Assembly: GCA_029259635.1 (NCBI GenBank)
Contig: JAJDEU010000037.1
Coordinates: 124,001 to 188,000, forward strand
DNA length: 64,000 nt
Direction: 5' to 3'
Source: Planctomycetota bacterium
GTDB taxonomy: Bacteria > Planctomycetota > UBA1135 > GCA-002686595
Below the pieces are notes generated by a model. It ran no database searches and had not been told where the DNA came from. It saw only the letters and a program-made list of their open reading frames with translations. Shown one piece after another: positions 35,903 to 43,909 of this stretch (within the stretch, counting starts at the first letter, position 1; the number at the start of each line of letters is the position of its first letter). A program made the position numbers and the translations under genes.

Positions 35903-37108
35903 CTACAGCCCTGCGCCGAAGGACGAGGGCGGCTCTTGAGCCGAGGGTTCCGGCGCTGCGGGTTTCGGCTCGGGCTTGGCGCGTTCCGGCTTGGGAGCGC
36001 GTGCCTTCTTCGGCTTTGCCGGTTCGGACTGTTCCGCGAAGATGCCTTTACCGAATCCCGAATCAGCCTGCGTTGCTGCGGGCTTTTCCGTCACGCGTGC
36101 CGCCGGCTTCACCGAGTCCTGATCCGATCGCGGCGCACGTTCTTCGCGGCCGCTTCGCTCTGTCTGGCGTTCGCCTCCGCGCCCGCCGCCACTGGATCGA
36201 CTGCCACCGGATCGACTGCCGCCCGAACGGCCGCCGCCCGAACGACTGTCGCCACCACGGCTGCCTTCCGTCCGGCCGCCGCCGTCGCGTCCGCGACTCG
36301 AACGGCGCGGTGCTGATTCGCGTTGGGAGCTCGAGCGCTCGCGACGAGCTTCCCCTTCACCGGATGCTTCGACAGGAGCTGCTTCGCGATGGTCGGAGCT
36401 CGGCCGCTCTTCGCGTTCCGAGCTTCGGCCACCACGTCCGCGGCCGCGACCGCGTCCACGCCCATCGCCGCGCCCGTCACCGCGTCCACGGTCTCTTCCG
36501 CGATCTCGCCCACGGCCGCCACCAGAGCGCCCGCTGCGTTCCGCCGGATCCGTTCCGTCCGTGTGAACTGGACCGACTTCGAGCAAGTTCGTGGGAATCT
36601 CTTCAGCGAGGAAGAGCGATTTGCGGTCGTAAAAATTGATCCCGTCTTCCCAACCGTCGAGCGCGTAAATCGTGATGACGCTGTACTCGACGGCAGAGCG
36701 TCGGCCAGTCTCCATCGCGTCTTCCGAGGTGAGCGCGAGGTGCAAGAAGCGTCGCCTTCCACTTCGTAAGCCATTCTCAACGGCGCGCTCGGCCTCTCGT
36801 GCGGGCAAGCCCACATACAAGAGCTCCGGAGGCTGAGCCGGCTCGCCGGGTTCGACCGCGATCGAGTGCCCGTAGAGCGCTCGGATCTTGCCATTGACTA
36901 TTTCGTAGCGGGGACGGTTTCCCTCCTCGATCGCCTGTTTGAGATCCTCGGCTTCGAGGTCGTCGTCGACGCGCTCAGAGAGAGCGTCGAGAACATCCTC
37001 GATATCGGCATAGCCAAAAGCATCTACTTCGAGATCGAACTGCTCCGGTTGATGGCGGAGCATGAAGGCCAGAAGGCGCGTGACGCGCTCGGTGAGACTT
37101 TGATTCAT
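35903..37108 (-). CDS. RNA 2'-phosphotransferase (Tpt1/KptA)-like protein with RG-rich tail
   Basis: Tpt1/KptA enzymes remove a 2'-phosphate from RNA using NAD+. Residues 1-182 of this 401-aa protein match: winged-helix part with LLAFMLRHQPEQFDL (12-26) and FGYADIEDVL, then KIRALYGHSI (74-83, conserved R and H) and the ADP-ribose lobe. The usual NAD-contacting LYHGT is altered to LYVGL (97-101), so activity or substrate use may differ. From about 190 to 401 the protein is a disordered Arg/Gly/Ser-rich tail, then Lys/Pro/Ala-rich, unlike the roughly 180-aa bacterial enzymes; such tails usually bind RNA. No 2'-phosphate-forming splicing pathway is known in bacteria, so the natural substrate is open. 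Confidence 0.82.
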   Translation of the reverse strand: MNQSLTERVTRLLAFMLRHQPEQFDLEVDAFGYADIEDVLDALSERVDDDLEAEDLKQAIEEGNRPRYEIVNGKIRALYGHSIAVEPGEPAQPPELLYVGLPAREAERAVENGLRSGRRRFLHLALTSEDAMETGRRSAVEYSVITIYALDGWEDGINFYDRKSLFLAEEIPTNLLEVGPVHTDGTDPAERSGRSGGGRGRDRGRDRGRGDGRGDGRGRGRGRGRGGRSSEREERPSSDHREAAPVEASGEGEARRERSSSQRESAPRRSSRGRDGGGRTEGSRGGDSRSGGGRSGGSRSGGSRSSGGGRGGERQTERSGREERAPRSDQDSVKPAARVTEKPAATQADSGFGKGIFAEQSEPAKPKKARAPKPERAKPEPKPAAPEPSAQEPPSSFGAGL

Positions 37109-37149
37109 CGCGCGGAGATTCTAGAACGCAAAGTGCGAACCCGCGAGAG

Positions 37150-38019
37150 TTAGCCCAAGGCTTCGGACATCCAAAGTCCCCAAGCGGACGCCAGAAAGGG
37201 CTCCAAGAGGAGCGCGAATCCGACCAGCGCCGAGCCGATCAGCAACATGGGGCGCCGGACATCATCGAGTTCTCGCAGGGGAAAGAGTGGCCGACGATCC
37301 GCCAGAGGAGCCGTAATGAGCAGGAATCCCGCCATGGCGAGGGCATTGTGCGGCGGGATCCCGACGAAGCAGGCCCAGGCCGGGTCCAGTGACATCGCTC
37401 TCGTCGAGAACCACCCCGCTCCGGCGCCGATCGCGGAGACCGCGACGGCCAGGCCCGCGAGGCTGAGAATTCCGGCGCTCAAGCGGGCGATAAGTAGGAG
37501 AAAAAAACCTCCTGCGGCAGTCACCAGGGTGGCTCGCTCGGCGGCGGCCCGGTCTTCCCCGGCGAGCCAGGGCTGAAGCTGCCGGTCCCGAAAGCGCTCC
37601 GCGCCCGGTGAGACGGCCGCCACCGCCTCGAAGGAGGACTCCTGAACGGACCCCGCCGCCCCCCCGCCGATTCCCGCCAGCCAGCCGATCGAGATGAGGG
37701 CGGCTGCGAGGGTTCGTTCGCGCAGAATCATGACGCGGTAGAGCGGCGCGAAGCAAATCAAAGCGACCAGCGCCCCGGCGCCGGGCACTCCCATTTTTAT
37801 GCCAGCGGCCGAGCCGAGAAATCCCGCAAAGATGGCGATCGGCCACGCGATCTCCGGCTCGAGCCAGCGCGGCGCCGGAGGCTCGAGCTCTTCCGGCGAA
37901 CTCGATTCGGTGACCGGCTCCTCCGGCTTGGGCTTCAGAGGCGGGAGGGCCTCGTCCCACTCGAGGGCTCCGGGCGGAGAATCCGGGCGCTCTGCATCTT
38001 TGGAATCCAAGTCATTCAC
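37150..38019 (-). CDS. Polytopic membrane protein of unknown function
   Basis: The 289-aa protein starts best with GTG at 38019, overlapping the symporter stop by 8 bp (an ATG at 38064 would overlap it more). A Pro/Glu-rich cytosolic N-terminus of about 50 residues precedes about six hydrophobic segments, with Gly/Ala-rich stretches such as IAIFAGFLGSAAGIKMGVPG and GWLAGIGGGAAGS. A polar loop (VSPGAERFRDRQLQPWLAGED) lies in the middle. No family was recognised. Gene order suggests cotranscription with the dicarboxylate/amino-acid symporter. Confidence 0.65.
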   Translation of the reverse strand: MNDLDSKDAERPDSPPGALEWDEALPPLKPKPEEPVTESSSPEELEPPAPRWLEPEIAWPIAIFAGFLGSAAGIKMGVPGAGALVALICFAPLYRVMILRERTLAAALISIGWLAGIGGGAAGSVQESSFEAVAAVSPGAERFRDRQLQPWLAGEDRAAAERATLVTAAGGFFLLLIARLSAGILSLAGLAVAVSAIGAGAGWFSTRAMSLDPAWACFVGIPPHNALAMAGFLLITAPLADRRPLFPLRELDDVRRPMLLIGSALVGFALLLEPFLASAWGLWMSEALG

Positions 38020-39535
38020 TCTCGCCGGTGAGCGTCGGGCCGATCTCGCCTTCCGTCCGTGCAATCACGGCGGCCGCGCAGCTGTCCGACCAAACATTGA
38101 CCACGGTTCGCAACATGTCGAGCGGGCGATCGACGGCGAGTAGAAGGGCTGCGCCTTCGAGCGGCAAGCCGAGCGCGGCGAGAATCGTGAGCATCATCAC
38201 CAAACCGGCGGAAGGAATTCCGGCAGCTCCGATACTCGCCAGCAGCGCCATGAGAACGATCATGCCCTGCATCCCGAGAGTGAGCACGAACTCGGGCGTG
38301 CTCGCGGCGTAGTACTGCGCGAGGAAGATGACGCCGATGCATTCGTACAGGGCCGTTCCATCCATGTTGATGGTCGCGCCGAGCGGAAGAGTGAACGAGG
38401 TCACCTTGTTGCTGACCTTGCCGCGCTTCTCAACCGTCTCCAGCGTGACCGGAAGGGTCATCGACGACGAGCTCGTACTAAAGGCGGTCATCAAGGCCGG
38501 CGAGACTGCCTTGAACCAGCTGATGGGCGAGATGCCGCCGACCAGCTTCAGAATCAGCGGAAGAACCACGCAGGAGTGCAGAACGAGCGCCAGAGCAACC
38601 GTCCCCATATAGAGGAGCAGCGGCTCGAAGGCGACGAACCCCGTCTTCGCGACGACGCGGACCATGAGCGCAAAGACGCCGTAGGGCAGGAGGCTGAGGA
38701 CGCCCTGCGCCATCTTGAGCATGACCTCGAAAGCGCTCTCGAAGAACTGCGTGATGCGCTCGCGGTGTGGCGTTGGAGCCTGCGTCACGAAGAAGCCGAA
38801 CAGGAGCGCGAAGAAGATCACCTGCAACATCGCGCCGTTGCTTCCGAGCGACGCGAAGATGTTCTCGGGAATCATGCGCTTCAAGACGTCGATGAAGCTG
38901 GCTTCGGGCGCGAGGGATTCCGAGTCGAGGATCTGAAGGCCGAGGGTCGCTCCATCCCCAGGCCGAATAAGGTTGACCAAGAGTTGACCGAGCAGAATGG
39001 CGAGCAGGCTGGTGGCGACGTAATAGAGCGCCGTCTTGATCCCCATGCGGCGCAGGTCGGCCATCTGGCCCACGCTCGTCACGCCGGTGATGATTGACGT
39101 CAGGATGATCGGAACGATCAGCATCTTCAGCAGCGACATGAAGATGTCGGCGGCAAAGTCGAAGGGCGCGAGCCATTGCGAGCGCGCCGAGTCCGGATCC
39201 ATGGCGAGCGCGACCGGCAGCAGCTCGGAGTCACTCGTCTCCAACCACAAGACCTCGCCGTTATCCGCTTCGGCGAGGATGGATTTCAACTCGCCCTCTT
39301 TCTCGAGCGAAAGCTTCTGCTCTTCCGCCGATCCTCGTCCGGTCACCACCGCGACGATCTCGGTCCCCCCGGCAATCTTCTTGGTCGGGCCGGCCGTCTT
39401 GGTGAGGACGATCCCCGCCTCCGTTTTCGTCCAGCTCGCACCCGTCCACGCCGGTGCCTCGAGCGTAAGCTGCATCGCCATTCCGGCAACGGCCCCCGCG
39501 AGCATCCACAAGAGAACCTTCCAGTGAAACTTCAT
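38012..39535 (-). CDS. Dicarboxylate/amino acid:cation symporter (DAACS family)
   Basis: This 507-aa protein is a sodium- or proton-coupled carrier of the GltP/DctA family. The hairpin motif FSTSSSSMTLPVTLE, TLPLGATINMDGTALYE (TM7) and the SIGAAGIPSAGLVMML region of HP2 are all clear. It is longer than the usual 420-440 aa because about 90 residues are inserted between TM1 and TM2 (about 27-125: WTGASWTKTEAGIVL, then a Glu/Lys-rich soluble stretch), predicted to be outside the cytoplasm. Probable substrates are C4-dicarboxylates, aspartate or glutamate. It leads a two-gene operon. Confidence 0.93.
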   Translation of the reverse strand: MKFHWKVLLWMLAGAVAGMAMQLTLEAPAWTGASWTKTEAGIVLTKTAGPTKKIAGGTEIVAVVTGRGSAEEQKLSLEKEGELKSILAEADNGEVLWLETSDSELLPVALAMDPDSARSQWLAPFDFAADIFMSLLKMLIVPIILTSIITGVTSVGQMADLRRMGIKTALYYVATSLLAILLGQLLVNLIRPGDGATLGLQILDSESLAPEASFIDVLKRMIPENIFASLGSNGAMLQVIFFALLFGFFVTQAPTPHRERITQFFESAFEVMLKMAQGVLSLLPYGVFALMVRVVAKTGFVAFEPLLLYMGTVALALVLHSCVVLPLILKLVGGISPISWFKAVSPALMTAFSTSSSSMTLPVTLETVEKRGKVSNKVTSFTLPLGATINMDGTALYECIGVIFLAQYYAASTPEFVLTLGMQGMIVLMALLASIGAAGIPSAGLVMMLTILAALGLPLEGAALLLAVDRPLDMLRTVVNVWSDSCAAAVIARTEGEIGPTLTGESE

Positions 39536-39734
39536 GGCTAGACCCTAGCTAGCGGGTGGCGGGAGAGCCACAGCGATGATTTCGACGCACTAAAAATCGC
39601 CGTTGGGATCGGGTATCGTGGAAAACGGCGCAGTCACAACCCAACCGATCCCGACAGATCGGGTGCAAGTCAGAGCGCGCACTCCGGATTAGCACTCATC
39701 CATGAAGTACATTGCTCTTGGAACCCTCTCGTCT

Positions 39735-39753
39735 CACAGGCGGGACGCCTGTG
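39735..39753. repeat. Perfect short palindrome, REP-like
   Basis: CACAGGCG GGA CGCCTGTG is an 8-bp perfect stem with a 3-nt loop, flanked by GTCT and GAGCG. Such small GC-rich palindromes recur as dispersed units in several genomes, but recurrence cannot be tested in one window. Confidence 0.45.
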
Positions 39754-39812
39754 GAGCGTCGGGTTTCGCAAACCTTCGCGACTCCTCTACCCGAAGTCGT
39801 GGCAGAGTCGCC

Positions 39813-39828
39813 GGGGCGGAGTCGCCCC
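39813..39828. repeat. Short GC-rich hairpin
   Basis: GGGGCG GAGT CGCCCC forms a 6-bp stem with a 4-nt loop about 60 bp from the CACAGGCG palindrome and about 40 bp before the SGNH start. GAGTCGCC occurs twice in this stretch (39805-39812 and again across the loop). Confidence 0.4.
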
Positions 39829-39870
39829 ACAAGTCCGTTCACGAATGCCGGATCGAAACACCTCTGAATC

Positions 39871-41037
39871 ATGACGGCATCTAATCCCGAAGAACCGGCG
39901 ACATCGGAGAGCTCCGACGCCACCGAGCGACCGACATCCGGGCGACGACTGCGCGGCCTCCTCGTCAAGCTCGCACTCTCGCTGCTCTCTGCCGCGCTCT
40001 TGTTCGTGATCGCAGAAGGAGTCGCGAGCATCACTCTGCTCGTACGCGACCTCGACGAATCCGGAGTCACGCTCGCGGAGCACCGGCACACGACCTACGA
40101 CCCGCTGCTCGGTTGGGTCAACGAGCCCAACCAATCGATCCCCAACATGTACGGACCCGGCCTCGGGTTGCACACCAACTCGCTCGGCTTTCGCGCCACG
40201 CACGAGTTCTCGAAAAAAGTCCCCGCGGGAAAGATGAGGATCGTGTGCAGCGGCGATTCCTTCACGCTCGGCTACGGGGTCTCCGACCAAACCACCTGGG
40301 CCAGCCAACTGGAAGTTCTCGAGCCGAAGCTGGAGACGGTCAATATGGGCCAGGGCGGCTATGGCGCGGATCAAGCCTATCTCTGGTACAAGCGCGACGG
40401 TTCGGAGCTGGAGCACGACGTACAGCTGTTCGCCTTTATCACCGGCGACTTCATTCGCGCCGGACGCTCGACCAACTTTGGACTGCCCAAGCCCGTACTG
40501 ACTCTCAACGACGGTGAGCTCCAGACGACGGGCATTCCCGTATCGCGTTTGCCCTACCTCGTCCCCTACTTCGTTCACAACCGTCGCCGGTTCTCCGAGC
40601 TGAACATTCTGCAGCTTGTCAACGGCCCAGAGGTGCCGAACGCGCAGCGGGGCGTCGCGATGACGGAGATTCAATTGCGCGAGACCATGGTCGCGATGTT
40701 TCGAGAACTCAAGCGACTCAACGAAGAGCGCGGAAGCCGGCTGGTCGCTGTGCACCTGCCCGGCGAGAGAGACCTCACGAATGAAAAGTCCAAGAGTTGG
40801 GCCGAGTTCCTGACCGTCGAGCTCGAAAACATCGGCGTCCCCTATCTAAATTTAATCGAGGACCTCGGAGAGGTTCCCGAGCCTGCGATTCCGTCGCTCT
40901 TTATCCAGCCGGGTGAGATCGATCTCTCCGGCGCAGCGGGGCATTTCACCGTGAAAGGCAATCGCTGGGCCGCGACTCAAATCCTCAGGCGGCTGAGCGA
41001 GCTCCCGAACTTCGCTGAGGAGCTCGCCCATCGCTAG
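39871..41037 (+). CDS. Membrane-anchored SGNH/GDSL-like hydrolase
   Basis: The 388-aa protein has one membrane segment (about 33-52, LALSLLSAALLFVIAEGVAS) and a periplasmic SGNH domain. The block I nucleophile is S130 in IVCSGDSFTLGYG, an Asn/Gly block follows in NMGQGGYGADQA, and the block V His is H358 in GHFTVKGNRWAA. Family members are O-acetyl or other esterases acting on glycans and lipids. It precedes the three DUF3604 genes by 64 bp on the same strand and probably is the first gene of their operon, so ester removal and phosphoester or sulfate chemistry may be coupled at the surface. The exact acyl group is unknown. Confidence 0.82.
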   Translation: MTASNPEEPATSESSDATERPTSGRRLRGLLVKLALSLLSAALLFVIAEGVASITLLVRDLDESGVTLAEHRHTTYDPLLGWVNEPNQSIPNMYGPGLGLHTNSLGFRATHEFSKKVPAGKMRIVCSGDSFTLGYGVSDQTTWASQLEVLEPKLETVNMGQGGYGADQAYLWYKRDGSELEHDVQLFAFITGDFIRAGRSTNFGLPKPVLTLNDGELQTTGIPVSRLPYLVPYFVHNRRRFSELNILQLVNGPEVPNAQRGVAMTEIQLRETMVAMFRELKRLNEERGSRLVAVHLPGERDLTNEKSKSWAEFLTVELENIGVPYLNLIEDLGEVPEPAIPSLFIQPGEIDLSGAAGHFTVKGNRWAATQILRRLSELPNFAEELAHR

Positions 41038-41101
41038 CTCCGACGATCGAGCCCGCTGGAGACTCCTGACGACGAGAGAGTGGCTCCCGCGCGTTTCCAC
41101 A

Positions 41102-43909
41102 GTGGGCGGCCTCGTCCTCGCCTTGCTGGTCAGTACGAGCTGCGCGCCTTCGAAGGAACCCGCGTCGCCCTCCTCCGAACCCTCCGAGGCTTCGATTCGC
41201 TGGTGGTCTAAGCCCGGTCAAGTCGCGCTCGAGCCGAACGCCGTCCTCGATAATGAAGGACGCGTGTGGGCGACCTGGATCAACAAGGCCGGGAAGAGCG
41301 CCGAGCTGGTGCTCGCTTGTCGCGACGCTTCCGGCGAACTTGTTCAGTCCACCCTAGCGAACCCGGACGGATGGATAGCCGCGCCGGCCTTGGCGCCGAT
41401 GGCCGAGGGCGTCCTGTGCGTGTGGGAGACCGGGGACGATCGAGGCGAAGGGCGGCGGCTCCTCGCGCGCACAGCAACACTCAGCCCGGACGGAATTTTG
41501 GTCGGACCCGTGGAGGTGCCCTTCGCCCAGCCCGCATTGACACCCAAGTTGTGCCGAACGGGCGCCGATCGCGTCGAGCTCATCTGCGTGGCCGCCGAAA
41601 GCTCCGAAGCCGACCTCGCTCTCCTTCACCTGACGCGCAGCTCAACGGGCTGGTCCTCCCCTCGACCGATCCTCCCGTCACCCGGTGATACTTGGTCGCC
41701 CGTCTTGGCCGCGGACAAGCTCGGACGGCTTCACGTCGCCTGGGATTACTTCGATGGCACGACCTTTCGCGTCGAGTACGCCGTTCTCGACGGCGGTGCC
41801 GAGGTGGAACGAATCCCACTCGATAACGGCGCCGGCTATCAAGCTCATCCGGCCATCGCTCTCACCGACACCGGCGCGGCCTGGATTGCGTGGGAGGAAG
41901 CGGCGCTCTTTGGGCAGCTCGGCGGCTTGCGAAACGAGCGCAGCCTCGGGCTCGCGTTCGTCGACAAAGGCCAAGTGAGCTGGGCCGCAGAGTCGAGCTT
42001 GCCGTCGGCCCTCTTTCGCTCCGACTTTCCAAAACTCTCCTGGAGCCCAGAAGGCCTGCTGATAACCACGCGCGGGCTCGGTCCATCCTTCGCCACTTCC
42101 GCTCGCCGAACCAACGCGGCTGCCGGCTCGGATCCCGAGCGCGAGCACACACACTTTCGCGACCCGATCGCGCGAAGCCGCGTCTACAGGCACGAGCGCT
42201 GGCGCTTCTTCGCTGCGTGGTGGACGCGCGTGATGAGCTTTGATGACGCGGGCAACCCCACGCTCGTCGAGCTTCCGCAGACCGAAGGCGACAACCTCGC
42301 GACCGAGACTCTGCTCATGACCGAAGGCGGGCCGAAGCTGGTGTTCGCCACCGATCTCCGCAGCACGATTGTCCCCACACCAAATCCCTTCGAATCCTCC
42401 ATCGAAGCTCCCTGGCGAGTGGGCTCGATCGACCTGAATCCCGCCACGGGTTTTCCGAAGCTCGTCGAGGTTCCCCCGGACACCGAAGCCAAAGCCCCGC
42501 CGGCGACAACCGCGAGCGAGTTGCGCGCGAAAGTCACGGCAAAGAAGGGCGAGCCCAAGGTCTACTTCGGCGACCTTCACCGCCACACGCACCTCTCCCG
42601 TTGTGCGGGTTCGAAAGACGGCATCGCCACCGATGTCTATCGCTATGCCCGCGGTCCCGGTGCGCTCGACTTCGTCGCGATTACCGATCACTTTCAACAC
42701 CTGCAACCCTGGTCGTGGTGGCGCAATCAACGCGACGTCCATCGCTTTCACGCGCCGGGGCGCTTGGTTGTCTTTTCCGGCCTCGAACGTGCGAGCAAAG
42801 AGCGCGGACACCGCAACGACATCTTTCTCGACGCTTCCAACCTCAAGTTCACGCCCCGCGCTTGGAACGACTTTCCCGAAACGGGCTCGCGCTGGAAGTC
42901 GCCTCCCGTCGCGAACACGATCTCCATCCCGCACATGATGGGTCGCAGCGGAAGTCCCTGGCGGTGGCGTTGGATGAAGAGCGACCTGCACCGCCTCTTC
43001 GAGATCTATCAGGGCGCGCGCGGATCCTATGAAGGCCCTCATCAGCCGCTCGCCGCATTCGATCTCGATGTGCCGGAGGCCAGTGTCGGCAGCGGGTTGT
43101 CGAGAGGACACCTGTTCGGTTTCGTCGCCGCCTCGGATCACAGCGCCACCGCATCGGGCCTGGCTGGTGTTTGGGCCGACGAGTTCACGCGCGCCGCGAT
43201 CTTCTCCGCGCTGCAAGCCCGAAGCAGCTTTGCGACCACCGACTTCGCCCGCGCGGAGAGCGCCATCGGACCGCTCCACTCGGGAGCCGACGGAGCGGCC
43301 TCGGCTTCCGCTCCGCTGGTCATCCGTGCTCGCGGAAACGCACCGGTTGCCTCCGTCGAGGTCTTCAAGAATGGAGCCTCCTGGCGCAGGCTGGGCGGTC
43401 CCGCCGGCGCTCCCGAGCTGGTCGTGCTCACGGTACGGCGCTACGGACCGTATCCCGCCAAGCCCATGCACCTCGACCTTCAGAATGCCGAGCTCGCGAG
43501 CTGGCATGTACGTCGCCGAGGCGAGATCAGTACCGTGATTCAACGACTCACCCAAAGCTCCCTCTCGATCATCAAAGGCACCTTTGCTCTCGACCTCGTC
43601 TTTGAAGTCCAGCCGACGGCCGAGCCCGTCTCTCTCGACCTCACCTTCGGCGAGACGGAGTCCAAGACTCTGCTCTCGACAATCGCTCTCGACCGCACCG
43701 CCAACCTAGAGCCTCCCTTCCAGCGCGAACAGTTCTGGCGCATCGGCCCATCGCTGAACGCCGTGGAGTTGGATCAAGCCTTCCCGGACGAGGATCGCAA
43801 GCCCGGTGACACCTACTACGCGCGTGTCGTGTTCGAAGACGGAAACATCGCGTGGACGAGCCCCATTCGAGTGCGCGAGTTCGAAGCGGAAGCGGCGGAA
43901 GACCAGTGA
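41102..43909 (+). CDS. PHP-superfamily/DUF3604 lipoprotein 1
   Basis: The 935-aa product starts with GTG at 41102 and has a lipoprotein signal (LVLALLVSTSC). Residues about 35-480 form repeated Trp/Asp-rich blades (SIRWWSKPGQVALEPNAVLD, AWIAWEE), i.e. a beta-propeller. A PHP-type metal site follows: DLHRHTH (491-497), ITDH (D529, H530), IPHMM (H611) and SDH (D679, H680). A beta-sandwich C-terminus ends YYARVVFEDGNIAWTSPIRV. PHP hydrolases use two or three metals and often split phosphoesters, but DUF3604 substrates are unknown. It is the first of three related genes; the next starts inside its stop. Confidence 0.85.
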   Translation: MGGLVLALLVSTSCAPSKEPASPSSEPSEASIRWWSKPGQVALEPNAVLDNEGRVWATWINKAGKSAELVLACRDASGELVQSTLANPDGWIAAPALAPMAEGVLCVWETGDDRGEGRRLLARTATLSPDGILVGPVEVPFAQPALTPKLCRTGADRVELICVAAESSEADLALLHLTRSSTGWSSPRPILPSPGDTWSPVLAADKLGRLHVAWDYFDGTTFRVEYAVLDGGAEVERIPLDNGAGYQAHPAIALTDTGAAWIAWEEAALFGQLGGLRNERSLGLAFVDKGQVSWAAESSLPSALFRSDFPKLSWSPEGLLITTRGLGPSFATSARRTNAAAGSDPEREHTHFRDPIARSRVYRHERWRFFAAWWTRVMSFDDAGNPTLVELPQTEGDNLATETLLMTEGGPKLVFATDLRSTIVPTPNPFESSIEAPWRVGSIDLNPATGFPKLVEVPPDTEAKAPPATTASELRAKVTAKKGEPKVYFGDLHRHTHLSRCAGSKDGIATDVYRYARGPGALDFVAITDHFQHLQPWSWWRNQRDVHRFHAPGRLVVFSGLERASKERGHRNDIFLDASNLKFTPRAWNDFPETGSRWKSPPVANTISIPHMMGRSGSPWRWRWMKSDLHRLFEIYQGARGSYEGPHQPLAAFDLDVPEASVGSGLSRGHLFGFVAASDHSATASGLAGVWADEFTRAAIFSALQARSSFATTDFARAESAIGPLHSGADGAASASAPLVIRARGNAPVASVEVFKNGASWRRLGGPAGAPELVVLTVRRYGPYPAKPMHLDLQNAELASWHVRRRGEISTVIQRLTQSSLSIIKGTFALDLVFEVQPTAEPVSLDLTFGETESKTLLSTIALDRTANLEPPFQREQFWRIGPSLNAVELDQAFPDEDRKPGDTYYARVVFEDGNIAWTSPIRVREFEAEAAEDQ

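Larger units (their letters stand above)
39536..39870. other. Intergenic region with hairpins between symporter and SGNH hydrolase
   Basis: These 335 bp separate two divergent genes and should hold both promoters. No convincing gene is present; a 60-codon frame at 39702-39884 is driven by the repeat-like sequence. Inverted repeats: GGGATCGG (39605-39612) with CCGATCCC (39645-39652), plus the two short hairpins listed separately. Confidence 0.5.

Noticed and set aside
39702-39884. 60-codon ORF before the SGNH gene
   Set aside because: It sits on short palindromes, lacks a ribosome-binding site and overlaps the SGNH start; probably chance.
41678-43555. 625-codon ORF antisense to the first DUF3604 gene
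   Set aside because: The plus frame has PHP metal motifs and a lipobox; the antisense frame has none.
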